Shown in pieces: positions 1 through 10,460 of a stretch of 64,000 nt of DNA. This DNA is from Flavobacteriales bacterium (GTDB lineage: Bacteria; Bacteroidota; Bacteroidia; Flavobacteriales_F; PHOS-HE28). The stretch is from positions 62,001 to 126,000 of the forward strand of contig JADKCV010000002.1 in NCBI GenBank assembly GCA_016718655.1, in the 5' to 3' direction. Under the pieces are notes generated by a model, which saw only the letters and a program-made list of their open reading frames with translations, was not told the DNA's origin and did not search any database. Made by a program: the position numbers and the translations under genes. How positions within the stretch are numbered: the stretch's first letter is position 1; every line of letters begins with the position of its first letter.

Positions 1-3000
1 TCGCAGCGGCTGGCGGAACAGCACCCTATACCTATGCATGGAACAGCGTACCTCCGCAAAGCGGACCATCCGCCACGAACCTTCCCGCAGGAAGCTTCAC
101 GTGCACGATCACCGATGCTCAGGGCTGTACGTCATCACGTGTTGTTGTCATCACTCAACCAGCAGCCTCCCTGACCGTGAGCGGGAGCACCGTTGCTGCC
201 GTATGTCAGGGCGCTGCGAACGGGGCGGTGGACATCACCATCTCCGGGGGAACAACTCCCTACGCATCGAACTGGACCGGCCCGAACGGATTCTTTTCGG
301 CATCCCAGGATATCGCATCGTTGGAGGCCGGCGTGTACGATCTCGTGATCACGGATGGTAACGGCTGCGCCAATTCCACCAGCTGGAATGTGAACCAACC
401 CGGCCTGTTCACCGTGAGTACCTCGATAGCCACATACGTTGGCGGTGTGAATGTGAGCTGCGCAGGTGCTTCCGATGGGAGCATCGACCTGACCGTGTCC
501 GGAGCGACGCCGCCATATCAATATGATTGGAACGGACCCGATGGATACACCGCTTCAAGCCAGGATGTCTCCGGGCTTGAAGCAGGTACATATACCGTGA
601 TCATCACGGATGATAATGGATGCAGTACCTCGGAGACCCTCACCCTGTCAGCGCCACTACCGTACTCCATCGGGTTGACCTCAGCCACCATGGTCGGCGG
701 CTTCAATATCGGCTGCTTCGGTGCCGCTTCCGGTTCGATCGATGCCACCGTTCAGGGCGGTACCGCTCCGATCGGTCTTGCATGGACCGGACCAGCGGCG
801 TTCGTGGCCACTGCAGAGGACATCAACTCCTTGATAGCAGGGAACTATACGCTCACGGTCACCGATGCGAACAGCTGCCAAGCCGACCAGACCATTCTCT
901 TGACACAACCCGATGCCCTGCAAGTCACCGCATCTGTCAGTGCCACTGTTTCGTGTAACGGAGGCTTCGACGGGTCGGCACAGGCATCCGTATCCCAAGG
1001 CGTAGCGCCCTATACGATCATATGGAGCACGACGCCGACCCAGAACGGCCCCTTGGCCACTGGACTGGGCGCCGGCACCTACACCGTGTCCGTGAACGAT
1101 GCGAACGGCTGTTTGAACAATGCATCCGTTACGATCAACGAACCCGCGTTGGCCCTCAGTGCGACCATCGCTTCAGTCGTGAACGTGAACTGTCACGGCC
1201 AAGCGACAGGATCAGCTGCGGTATCAGCGACCGGAGGCACCTCACCTTATGCGTTCGCTTGGGATACCACACCTCCCCAAACCAGTGCAACCGCCACGGG
1301 GCTCGCAGCTGGGAACTACACATGCACCATCACCGATGCTCGGGGATGCACCACCTCGGTAACGGCGAGTGTCAGCGGTCCGGCCGAACCGTTGAGCCTC
1401 AGTGTGCTGACCATCACTCCGGTTCGATGCCATGGCGGTTCAAGCGGTGCGGCCACTGTGGTGGCATCAGGAGGCACTGGCAACCACAGCTATGTCTGGA
1501 ATACCGTGCCTCCGCGTACAGGTCCCACCTTGGACCAGGTCGTCGCCGGTAACTACACCGTTTCGGTCTCCGATGAGAACGGTTGCAGCACCTCACTCGA
1601 CCTCACGATCAGTGAGCCGAACGCGGCGTTGAGCGCCTCCCTGATCAACACAGTGGACCAGACCTGTTTCGCAAGCCCCACGGGTCAGGCGAGCGTAGCT
1701 GCCGTTGGTGGCAGTGCGCCTTACACCTACGCATGGAGTACAACTCCTGTGCAGACAAGCTCCACCGCCGTGGGACTTCAAGCAGGAAGCTACACCGTCA
1801 TCATCACGGATTCCCGCCTCTGTACCACGACGGTGAATGCGACCATCGCTGGTCCTGCTGCACCTCTGAGCGCAAGTATCACCTCTGTGGTGGATGTGCT
1901 CTGCTTCGGCGGGAACACCGGTTCGGCAACAGGTGTGGCTATTGGCGGAACGCCCCCGTACGCTTATCTCTGGAACAGTGACCCAGCCTCCACCACGACC
2001 ACTATCAATGGTCAATTGGCAGGGACCTATGTGTTCAACGTGACCGATGCCAATGGGTGCACTGGCGCAACGACAGCGACGATCGGACAGCCCGTTATTG
2101 GCATTTCCGGTTCCTTGGAATCCATCAGCATGGTCAGCTGCTTTGGCGGTGCAGATGGCTATGCCACGATAGGGATCGTTGGAGGCAGCGGCAATTATGA
2201 CGTGGTATGGAACACCGTACCACCCCAATTCGGAACCGCGATCTCCGGATTACCAGCGGGAACCTACCTGGCACAAGTGACGGATCAGAACGGTTGTTCC
2301 GAACCGAAGTTCTTCCCCATCACCATCACCCAGCCCGCCGCACCCTTGGCCATCAGTCTCGTACCTCAGGTCTTTGGCGGTGGCTTCAACACCACGTGTT
2401 CGAATTCCGCGGATGGAAGTATCAACGCCACCATCACCGGTGGGTCGGCACCTTATTCGGTCACCTGGATCACCCCATTGGGTGCCAGTCCGAGCACCGA
2501 GGACATCTTCGGACTGAGCGCAGGAACGTATGCCGTGAACGTGACCGATGAGCAGGGTTGCGTCGCCAATGCCACTGTCACCCTGACCTCCCCTGTGCCC
2601 CTGAACATTACCACCCAGGTAACTCCGGCAGCATGCCAAGGGGCCGCGACCGGAGCAGTGGACCTCAGTGCTTCCGGGGGAGTTTCGCCTTATCTCTATG
2701 ATTGGAATGGACCGAACGGGTTCAGTGCGAACACCGCCTCTATCTCGGGTTTGTCCGCAGGTGTCTATCAGCTGGGCCTCTCCGATGCGAACGGATGCCC
2801 GGCCTCATTCGCTGTCGACGTCAACCAGCCCGGGATATTCACCATCGGCGCAGTGCTGAGCAGCTTCAACGGCGATGTGGAGGTCTCATGCCACGATGCC
2901 AGCGACGGCTCCATCGACGTCACGGTGAGCGGTGGCACGCCAGGCTACACCTACGCTTGGAGTGGGCCTGGTGGAATGATCGCGAACAACGAGGACCTTG

Positions 3001-6000
3001 ATGCACTGGCCCCTGGTTCCTACCAGCTGACCCTGACCGATGCCAATGGATGCAGCAGTTCTGCCACCTATGACCTCGTCGCACCAGCACCCCTCAACAC
3101 CGCTCTGAGTGCTTCGCTATCCGGCCAGTATGCAATTGGATGCAACGGTGGATCGAACGGGAGTATCACTGCCACGATCGTTGGCGGGGTGGGTCCATAT
3201 TCCTTGATGTGGAGCGGCCCGAACGGGTTCAGCGCAAGCACTTCCACCATCTCCGGACTCCTGGCAGGAACGTATGACCTCAGCGTGACCGATGTGAACG
3301 GGTGCAACTCATCCGCTAACATCACGCTGCAACAGCCAGACCCGATCAACGCTACCATCACCTCGCAACTTCAAGCCAATGGTGATGCCATCAGCTGTAA
3401 TGGAAGTAATGACGGAGGTATCAACTTGGGCATCACCGGAGGTCAAGGGCCTTACCTCGTGCTCTGGACAGGACCGAACGGTTTTTCCAGCATGGACCAA
3501 GACCTCAGTGGCTTGGCCGCCGGCACCTACACGGTCACCATCACCGACGCACAGGGTTGCACGGCGAATGGTGCCATAACCTTGACGGAACCTGCTCCTT
3601 TCACATTGGGTGCCATGATACCGACAGCCGGTGGTGGCACTGCCATATCCTGCCCAGGAAGCACCAACGGCAGCATCGACCTCACCGTGACCGGTGGAGC
3701 TGGTTCCTTCTTGTACGCATGGACGGGGACGAACGCATTCGCGGCGATCACCGAAGATGTGAACGGACTTGGCGCTGGGTCGTATACCGTATCGGTCACC
3801 GACCTGAATGGATGCACTGCGCAATCCACCTTCACTCTTGACGAACCTCAAGCGTTGACCGCAAACGCCTCCATCATCAATACCCGGTGCCAAGGCAACG
3901 CGGACGGTGCCGTCGACCTTGTGGCCAACGGTGGTACTTCACCGTACACCTACCAATGGTCCAGTGGGTTCGGCCTTTACAGCAGCACCGACGAGGACCT
4001 GATCGGTATACCCGCTGCCGTATACACGGTGATCATCACGGATGCGAACGGGTGCTTCTTGCAGCGTTCCTTCAATGTGGATGAACCCGATCAGTTCTCC
4101 ATGACCGGCCTCATTTCACAATATCCTGGCGGCTATAATGTCAGTTGCCCAGGTTCCGAGGATGGCCGGATCGTGTCCATTGTGACAGGCGGAACCCTGC
4201 CTTATCAGTATACACGGCTCGGTAGCCAGGGCATCGTAGGCACAGCATCGAGCATCAGTGAACTACCCGCAGGCACTTATGAATTGATCCTGACCGATCA
4301 GAACGGCTGCAGTGGATTGTCCACGTTCGAGCTCGTGGAAGCCGACCCCATTGCGATCGGCCTTGTTCCCTACCAATATCCCGCTGGCGCGAATACCACT
4401 TGCAATGCGACCTTGACCGGTAGCATCGATGCCACCATCGTTGGCGGTGTAGGACCATACACGCTGGATTGGCAAGGACCAGGCGGGTTCTCCTCATCAC
4501 AAGAAGACCTGACCAACCTTGGGGCAGGCGGCTATGCCCTGCTCGTGACCGATCTGGTAGGATGTACTGGTGCTGCCAGCATCACCCTCAACGAACCCGA
4601 GCCGCTCAGCAGCTCCGCAGTGACAGGGAGCACATCGGGTGGCAACGGGCTCAATTGCAACGGTGCAATGGATGGCACCATCGACCTGACCATCATCGGA
4701 GGAACGGCTCCATATCAGATCATCTGGTCCGGGCCGGATGGGTTCGGCAGCACCAACAACGACCTTACGGGTCTTGGCGCCGGTACCTACACCGCGACGA
4801 TCAGCGATATCAATGGATGCACCTCCACGGCAAGTGCCACCATCACGGCACCGAACGCGATCCAGATCGTTCTGTCCGCGACGGAATTCAGTGGCGGCTT
4901 CCATGTCCCTTGTTCCGGTTCCAGCGTGGCTATCGTGCAATCCACTGTGAGTGGTGGCACCGCCGACTATTCCTACTCCTGGACCGGTCCGAATGGCTTC
5001 ACCAGCACGGATGCGTCACTCAATGACGTAGCCGCTGGGAACTACACCCTCACGGTAACCGATGCCAATGGATGCGATGCAACGGCGAGTATCACGTTGT
5101 TGCAACCGAACGTCCTTGCTGCTTCAGGCACGGCCGGCACCACGGGCAATGGCTTCGAGGTGAGTTGCTTGGGCAACGATGGAACGATATCCATTTCCAT
5201 GTCGGGAGGCACACTGCCCTACCAGTTCGAATGGACCGGACCCGACGGCTTTGCATCCTCCCTCGAAGACTTGAGCGGAGTCGGGGCAGGTAGCTACGAT
5301 CTCATCGTCGAGGATGACAACGGATGCGCCACGAGCATCGGTTTCGTGCTCACAGGTCCGGCACCCATCGGCGGAAGCATCACCCCTTCGACCGTTATCT
5401 GCAACGGTAACAACGATGGCACCATCGATCTCGAAGTAACAGGTGGTTCCGGGATCTACACCTATGCGTGGACCGGACCGAACGGAGCAAGTGGTTCAAC
5501 GCAGGACCTCTCCGATCTGGAAGGTGGCTCCTACACCGTGGTCGTGAACGATGATGGCAATTGCACTGCCACGTTCAGCACGGACATCATCGTAAGCGGT
5601 GCCATGAGCGCAGAGGTGTACCGCAGTACCTATGGCGCGGTGAACATTCCCTGTCACGGCGACAGTTCAGGCGTGATCGAACTGAGCATCACGGGTGGTA
5701 CCGCACCACTCGACATCACGTGGACCGGTCCGAACGGTTTCACCAGCACGGGTCCGGACCTCAGCGGCCTTCCTGAAGGCACGTATGCGTTCACCATCAC
5801 CGATGACAATGGTTGTACGTTGGACAGCACGATCGTGCTCACCGCACCCCAAGAGGAACTGGGGACAGCGCTGACCGCCACGCTCCAAGCATCAGGAACC
5901 AACATCTCCTGTCACGGAGGTTCCGATGGCAGTATAGAAGCCAGTGTGCAAGGTGGCAATGCGCCCTACACCTACCTCTGGCGTGGACCGAACGAGATCA

Positions 6001-7577
6001 CGTTCACAACATCGACCATCACCGACCTGCCTGCTGGGGAATATGAGCTGGTGGTGACCGATACCAACGCGTGCATCAGCACCGTGAACATCACATTGAC
6101 CGAGCCCGCGGCCCCGATCACGATCGATGCAACACTATCCAACTACAACGGCGCGGGCATCTCCTGCTCCGGCAGTAGCGACGGCAGTATCGGAACAACC
6201 GTCACGGGCGGGTCACCCGACATGACGTTCTCATGGAGCGGACCGTCCGGTTTCACCAGCACGGCGGACAGCCTCTTCGGTCTTGAGGCAGGCACCTACA
6301 CAGTGTTGGTAACGGATATCAATGGATGCAGCCTTTCGCTTCCTGTAACGCTCACCGCTCCAACTGTACTCGAGACCGAACTGAATGTTGGCATCTTCAA
6401 CGGAGGAACGAACGTGAGCTGTGAGGGCGCGGAGGACGGTTCCATCGCCCAGGTCATCTCCGGCGGAACAGGTCAGGTTTCAGTGATGTGGGAAGGCCCC
6501 GATGGATTCTCCAGCGCGCAGGACACCCTTACGGATCTATCAGCAGGGAACTACTGTGTAACGCTCACGGATGCCAATGGCTGTTCGACCGTTGCGTGCC
6601 AGATGCTGATCGCACCTAGCACGCTCGTGGTCGGTGGAACGGCCACGCCGGCCGCTTGTGGCCTGGCCAATGGAGCTGTTGATGCGTCCATCACCGGTGG
6701 CACTGGACCCTACGACCTGGTCTGGAACAATGGAGCCACCGACGAAGACCTGTCCTCCATCGCACCCGGCACCTACTCAGTGGATGTCACCGATGCGAAC
6801 GGTTGCACGGCCAACACCACGGTGACCGTGATCGGGACAGCGGCACTGGAAGCGGTGATCTCGGCCAATGACGTTCGCTGTAACCAGGCCAACGACGGCA
6901 CTATCGTGGTGACCCCGATCACTGGAGAGGCTCCGTACTCATATGACTGGGATCACGGTCCGAACACCGCCAGCGTATCGGACCTCGCCCCGGGCAGTTA
7001 CACCGTCCTCATCACCGATGCCAATGGCTGCAGCCTGAGCACCTCGGCATCCATCGCAGAGCCTACCGCCATCGATGCGGAGGGTGAGGTGAGCACGTAT
7101 GACAACGGTTACTCCGTAAGCACTTACCTCGGCACGGACGGATCCATAACCACGGCGGTGAGCGGCGGCAGTGGTCCGTACGAATACGCTTGGGCGCATG
7201 GCCCCTCCACCGCGGATGTCAACGGCCTCTCTGCCGGCACCTATGTGGTCACCATCACCGATGTGAATGGATGCTCGATCCAGTTGGAGTTCGTGCTCGA
7301 CGAGCCCAACGACCTGGAACAACCGACCGGCTTCACCCCCAACGGCGATGGTCAGAACGACCGCTATGTGGTACGCGGGCTCGACGCCTTCGACACCAAC
7401 CAGATGGTCGTGTTCAACCGCTGGGGCAACGTTGTGTATGAGCGCGTGAACTACCGCAATGACTGGACCGGCGAGAACATGACCGGTGAGCCACTTCCCA
7501 ATGGGACCTACTTCGTCATCATCACCATCCCTGATGCAGGCCAAACACTCCAGAACTATGTGGACCTCCGCCGCTAA
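1..7577 (+). CDS. SprB-repeat cell-surface adhesin with gliding-motility C-terminal domain (5' partial)
   Basis: The frame is open from the left edge, so the first possible start (GTG at 177) lies inside the gene and the true start is outside the window. What is visible is about 2500 residues made of roughly 30 tandem repeats of 75-90 residues. Each repeat carries a Cys near its start, a DGSI-like turn, a GGTxPYxYxW core, an AGxYTVTxTDxNGC strand and a closing Pro, which is the SprB repeat. The last 80 residues (PTGFTPNGDGQND, then FNRWGNVVYE and LPNGTYFVII) form the gliding motility-associated C-terminal domain that directs export by the type IX system. SprB-type proteins are mobile surface adhesins for gliding or attachment. 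The next gene is PorP/SprF-like, the known kind of export partner. The exact role (gliding or sessile adhesion) cannot be read from the sequence. Confidence 0.93.
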   Translation, partial: AAAGGTAPYTYAWNSVPPQSGPSATNLPAGSFTCTITDAQGCTSSRVVVITQPAASLTVSGSTVAAVCQGAANGAVDITISGGTTPYASNWTGPNGFFSASQDIASLEAGVYDLVITDGNGCANSTSWNVNQPGLFTVSTSIATYVGGVNVSCAGASDGSIDLTVSGATPPYQYDWNGPDGYTASSQDVSGLEAGTYTVIITDDNGCSTSETLTLSAPLPYSIGLTSATMVGGFNIGCFGAASGSIDATVQGGTAPIGLAWTGPAAFVATAEDINSLIAGNYTLTVTDANSCQADQTILLTQPDALQVTASVSATVSCNGGFDGSAQASVSQGVAPYTIIWSTTPTQNGPLATGLGAGTYTVSVNDANGCLNNASVTINEPALALSATIASVVNVNCHGQATGSAAVSATGGTSPYAFAWDTTPPQTSATATGLAAGNYTCTITDARGCTTSVTASVSGPAEPLSLSVLTITPVRCHGGSSGAATVVASGGTGNHSYVWNTVPPRTGPTLDQVVAGNYTVSVSDENGCSTSLDLTISEPNAALSASLINTVDQTCFASPTGQASVAAVGGSAPYTYAWSTTPVQTSSTAVGLQAGSYTVIITDSRLCTTTVNATIAGPAAPLSASITSVVDVLCFGGNTGSATGVAIGGTPPYAYLWNSDPASTTTTINGQLAGTYVFNVTDANGCTGATTATIGQPVIGISGSLESISMVSCFGGADGYATIGIVGGSGNYDVVWNTVPPQFGTAISGLPAGTYLAQVTDQNGCSEPKFFPITITQPAAPLAISLVPQVFGGGFNTTCSNSADGSINATITGGSAPYSVTWITPLGASPSTEDIFGLSAGTYAVNVTDEQGCVANATVTLTSPVPLNITTQVTPAACQGAATGAVDLSASGGVSPYLYDWNGPNGFSANTASISGLSAGVYQLGLSDANGCPASFAVDVNQPGIFTIGAVLSSFNGDVEVSCHDASDGSIDVTVSGGTPGYTYAWSGPGGMIANNEDLDALAPGSYQLTLTDANGCSSSATYDLVAPAPLNTALSASLSGQYAIGCNGGSNGSITATIVGGVGPYSLMWSGPNGFSASTSTISGLLAGTYDLSVTDVNGCNSSANITLQQPDPINATITSQLQANGDAISCNGSNDGGINLGITGGQGPYLVLWTGPNGFSSMDQDLSGLAAGTYTVTITDAQGCTANGAITLTEPAPFTLGAMIPTAGGGTAISCPGSTNGSIDLTVTGGAGSFLYAWTGTNAFAAITEDVNGLGAGSYTVSVTDLNGCTAQSTFTLDEPQALTANASIINTRCQGNADGAVDLVANGGTSPYTYQWSSGFGLYSSTDEDLIGIPAAVYTVIITDANGCFLQRSFNVDEPDQFSMTGLISQYPGGYNVSCPGSEDGRIVSIVTGGTLPYQYTRLGSQGIVGTASSISELPAGTYELILTDQNGCSGLSTFELVEADPIAIGLVPYQYPAGANTTCNATLTGSIDATIVGGVGPYTLDWQGPGGFSSSQEDLTNLGAGGYALLVTDLVGCTGAASITLNEPEPLSSSAVTGSTSGGNGLNCNGAMDGTIDLTIIGGTAPYQIIWSGPDGFGSTNNDLTGLGAGTYTATISDINGCTSTASATITAPNAIQIVLSATEFSGGFHVPCSGSSVAIVQSTVSGGTADYSYSWTGPNGFTSTDASLNDVAAGNYTLTVTDANGCDATASITLLQPNVLAASGTAGTTGNGFEVSCLGNDGTISISMSGGTLPYQFEWTGPDGFASSLEDLSGVGAGSYDLIVEDDNGCATSIGFVLTGPAPIGGSITPSTVICNGNNDGTIDLEVTGGSGIYTYAWTGPNGASGSTQDLSDLEGGSYTVVVNDDGNCTATFSTDIIVSGAMSAEVYRSTYGAVNIPCHGDSSGVIELSITGGTAPLDITWTGPNGFTSTGPDLSGLPEGTYAFTITDDNGCTLDSTIVLTAPQEELGTALTATLQASGTNISCHGGSDGSIEASVQGGNAPYTYLWRGPNEITFTTSTITDLPAGEYELVVTDTNACISTVNITLTEPAAPITIDATLSNYNGAGISCSGSSDGSIGTTVTGGSPDMTFSWSGPSGFTSTADSLFGLEAGTYTVLVTDINGCSLSLPVTLTAPTVLETELNVGIFNGGTNVSCEGAEDGSIAQVISGGTGQVSVMWEGPDGFSSAQDTLTDLSAGNYCVTLTDANGCSTVACQMLIAPSTLVVGGTATPAACGLANGAVDASITGGTGPYDLVWNNGATDEDLSSIAPGTYSVDVTDANGCTANTTVTVIGTAALEAVISANDVRCNQANDGTIVVTPITGEAPYSYDWDHGPNTASVSDLAPGSYTVLITDANGCSLSTSASIAEPTAIDAEGEVSTYDNGYSVSTYLGTDGSITTAVSGGSGPYEYAWAHGPSTADVNGLSAGTYVVTITDVNGCSIQLEFVLDEPNDLEQPTGFTPNGDGQNDRYVVRGLDAFDTNQMVVFNRWGNVVYERVNYRNDWTGENMTGEPLPNGTYFVIITIPDAGQTLQNYVDLRR

Positions 7578-7620
7578 GGAACCTTGCATGGGTACTTCCC
7601 GTTCAAGGCTGATGCCGACC

Positions 7621-8553
7621 ATGAACAGGCTGCAGTATTCGGGGATCATTGCTCTGGCGCTACTGTGCGTTCAAAACGCCCGTGCCCAGCAAGAGGCCAT
7701 GATCTCGCAATACATGTTCAACGGGCTATTCGTCAACCCGGCATATGCGGGTAGTCATCCCTACGCCAGCGCCAGCATTCTGCACCGCGAACAATGGACC
7801 GGCATGCCCGGCGCCCCGTCCACCAGCATGCTCGCCTTCGATACCCCGGTATGGAAGAACAAGTTCGGATTGGGTGTGAGCATGGTGCACGATCAGATCG
7901 GCGTGAGCCGAGACCTGGACATGAGTACGCACTTCGCATACAGCATAAGCGTGAGTGAGGGTTCTCGATTGGCGTTCGGTCTTCGCGCAGGGGTCTCCAT
8001 CTATTCGGCCAACGTCAGCGATCTCGTCTACTGGGACCAGAACGATGCGGTTTATGTGCAGGACATCCGCAACACACCTGTCGGACGGTTCGGCGCTGGG
8101 CTCTATTGGCACTCACGCACCTCTTACGCGGGCATCTCCATTCCTACGCTTCATGCCATGGACGAAAAGGTGGCCGAGGCATCGCGCAGTATCCTACGGA
8201 ACTACTTCACCAAACATATCTACCTCAACGCCGGACATGTGTTCGAGTTGAGCGAGGACTTCGACCTGAAGCCATCGGTGATGGTGAAGTACCAACAGGA
8301 AGCGCCACCTGAAGTGGACCTGAACTGTAATGTGTTGTTCCGCGAACGATTCTGGCTGGGAGCGGGTTATCGGACCGGTGATGCCATGGTGGCGATGCTG
8401 GAATACCAGGCAACGTCCATGATCCGTGTCGGGTATGCCTACGATATGAACACCAGCGGTCTGCGCCACTATAACGGCGGAAGCCATGAAGTGATGCTCG
8501 GCCTGGACCTTGGAAAGGAACCCATCCGGATCAAATCCCCTCGCTATTTCTAA
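7621..8553 (+). CDS. PorP/SprF family type IX secretion outer-membrane protein
   Basis: About 310 residues. The chosen ATG gives a clean signal peptide (MNRLQYSGIIALALLC, then a cut near ARAQ). An in-frame ATG at 7588 is the alternative. The mature start QQEAMISQYMFNGLFVNPAYAGS is the family hallmark, followed by alternating beta-strand sequence typical of an outer-membrane barrel. In Flavobacterium johnsoniae SprF is needed to secrete SprB, and in Porphyromonas PorP belongs to the type IX system. The gene lies 43 nt after the SprB-repeat gene and its stop overlaps the next start (TAATG), so the three genes probably form one transcript. This copy is most likely the dedicated partner of the upstream adhesin and not the core PorP. 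Confidence 0.9.
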   Translation: MNRLQYSGIIALALLCVQNARAQQEAMISQYMFNGLFVNPAYAGSHPYASASILHREQWTGMPGAPSTSMLAFDTPVWKNKFGLGVSMVHDQIGVSRDLDMSTHFAYSISVSEGSRLAFGLRAGVSIYSANVSDLVYWDQNDAVYVQDIRNTPVGRFGAGLYWHSRTSYAGISIPTLHAMDEKVAEASRSILRNYFTKHIYLNAGHVFELSEDFDLKPSVMVKYQQEAPPEVDLNCNVLFRERFWLGAGYRTGDAMVAMLEYQATSMIRVGYAYDMNTSGLRHYNGGSHEVMLGLDLGKEPIRIKSPRYF

Positions 8554-10460
8554 TGAGCACGCACCGGCTATCTCCCCTGGCGTTGTGGCTCGCGGCCGTC
8601 CTGCTGCAAGCTTGCACGACCGTTCGGCTCCATCAGGCCGATAAGGCCTACGACCTGATGCACTTCCCCAAGGCCGAACGCCTGTATGAAAAAGCCCTGG
8701 CCCGGACCGACGACCGCCTCGCACGGGTGCACGTGGCCAACGCTTACAGGAAGCACAACGCGCTCGAGCAGGCCCGATCACATTACGCACGCCTCGATTC
8801 CGCACGTCCATTGACCGGTGACACAGCGCTGGACTACGCCGAGGTGCTCATGGGTCTGACCGAACGCGAAGCCGCAGCCGACCTGTTCTTCCGCGTACTC
8901 CAAGGATCACCGGAGAACCGACGTGCGCTTGACTTATATGAATCCGCTCAAGGATACCATTCCTTCTTTGCCGATACGGGCCGTTACATCCTCACACGTC
9001 TTACATTGCCCGGGATCGCCACCGCATTCTCACCCATTCCTTACCAAGGCGGATTGATCGTTGCCGGTGAGCGCATGGTCGATGACAAACAGGCTAACCC
9101 GTGGAACGAACGATCGTTCCTCGACCTGTACCAAACCACGTCACGCACCATCGTTACCTGGACCGATGCCAAGCCATTGCCAGGGGAGGTGAACGGCGCA
9201 TACCACGAAGGACCAGCGGTGCTCAGCGCCGATGGAAGAACCCTCTACTTCACACGGAGCAATTACGTGGAGCGCAAGCTGCTGAAGGACGAAGGGAATA
9301 CCAGCCACCTGAAGCTGTTCCGCGCAACGCTTGACAGTACAGGGAATTGGTCGGACCTGAGAGCGTTCGCACACAATAGTGATGATTGGTCCACGGGTCA
9401 CCCTGCCCTTTCACGAGATGGGCGCACGCTCTACTTCGCCAGCGATCGTCCGGGCGGTTACGGGGGAATGGACCTTTGGCGCTGCCGGGACAGTGGAACA
9501 GGATGGGGGGAACCGGAGAACCTGGGGTACACGATCAACACACCTGGCAATGAGCTCTTCCCGACCATCAACGGCGATGCGCTACATTTCTCCAGCACCG
9601 GTCATTTCAACATGGGTGGTCTGGATATTCTGGAGACCCACGAACAGGATGGTCATTGGGCGATGCCCAAGAACCTGCTCTATCCGATCAATACCGAGCA
9701 TGACGACATGCATTTCGTCCTCGATGGTACCGGGCTCTCAGGATACCTGAGCAGCGACCGTTCCGGCCTGGATCAGGTCTATGCGTTCACGGTGTATGAA
9801 CCCTTGTTCTACTTGGATGGCATCACCCTGGACCAGGAGGGTGGATTCCTATCGAACACCGCAGTGGAATTGACCAACATGGAGACCGGCGAGGACCTTT
9901 CCGCTTTCACCAGCGCTGATGGTCGATTCAACTTGGCCATCGAACCCAACAGTGAATACGTTGTACGCTGCGAACGGGAAGGTATGCTGACCAGTACGAA
10001 CCGGATCAGTACCAAGGGACTCACACGTAGCGACACGATCTCCTTGGAGGTGCGCATGACCCCGATCCAAGTGGGGCAGTCCATCGCCATCAACAACATC
10101 TACTACGATTACGACAAGTGGGACATCCGACCGGATGCGGCCAAGGAATTGGACAAGCTCGTGAGCATCTTTCAGGATAACCCCAAGTTGATCTTCGAAC
10201 TAGGTTCACATACCGACAGTCGTGGAGGGGATCTGTACAACCTTGTTCTCTCCGATGCCCGCGCGCAAGCAGCGGTGAACTACCTCATCCGCAATGGTGT
10301 CGCCCCTGAACAGATCAGCGCCAAAGGGTATGGTGAAGACCAATTGGTGAACCAATGTGGAAACGCTGTTCGTTGCACCGAAGAGGCCCACCAAGCCAAT
10401 CGTCGCACCGAGTTCAAGCTCACCGGAAGCCTGGACCTGGCCTCCACTCCAGGTCATTGA
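8553..10460 (+). CDS. PorE-like lipoprotein: TPR, beta-propeller and OmpA peptidoglycan-binding domain
   Basis: 635 residues. The N terminus is a lipoprotein signal with lipobox LLQAC (Cys 21). Next comes a short helical TPR-like region (about 25-130), then PD40/WD40-like blades with the motif LYFASDRPGGYGGMDLW and two relatives (about 160-410), a carboxypeptidase-regulatory-like fold (about 415-490), and a C-terminal OmpA domain (about 510-630) with GSHTDSRGGDLYN and LSDARAQAAVNYL, the residues that grip peptidoglycan. This is the domain order of Porphyromonas PorE, which ties the type IX machinery to the cell wall. The start overlaps the PorP-like stop by one base, so translation is probably coupled. 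Its 3' end overlaps the convergent TPR gene by 7 nt, leaving no room for a separate terminator. Confidence 0.88.
   Translation: MSTHRLSPLALWLAAVLLQACTTVRLHQADKAYDLMHFPKAERLYEKALARTDDRLARVHVANAYRKHNALEQARSHYARLDSARPLTGDTALDYAEVLMGLTEREAAADLFFRVLQGSPENRRALDLYESAQGYHSFFADTGRYILTRLTLPGIATAFSPIPYQGGLIVAGERMVDDKQANPWNERSFLDLYQTTSRTIVTWTDAKPLPGEVNGAYHEGPAVLSADGRTLYFTRSNYVERKLLKDEGNTSHLKLFRATLDSTGNWSDLRAFAHNSDDWSTGHPALSRDGRTLYFASDRPGGYGGMDLWRCRDSGTGWGEPENLGYTINTPGNELFPTINGDALHFSSTGHFNMGGLDILETHEQDGHWAMPKNLLYPINTEHDDMHFVLDGTGLSGYLSSDRSGLDQVYAFTVYEPLFYLDGITLDQEGGFLSNTAVELTNMETGEDLSAFTSADGRFNLAIEPNSEYVVRCEREGMLTSTNRISTKGLTRSDTISLEVRMTPIQVGQSIAINNIYYDYDKWDIRPDAAKELDKLVSIFQDNPKLIFELGSHTDSRGGDLYNLVLSDARAQAAVNYLIRNGVAPEQISAKGYGEDQLVNQCGNAVRCTEEAHQANRRTEFKLTGSLDLASTPGH

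Noticed and set aside
177..7577. GTG at 177 as the start of the SprB-repeat gene
   Set aside because: The frame is open back to the window edge and the translated upstream part is another repeat unit, so this codon is internal.
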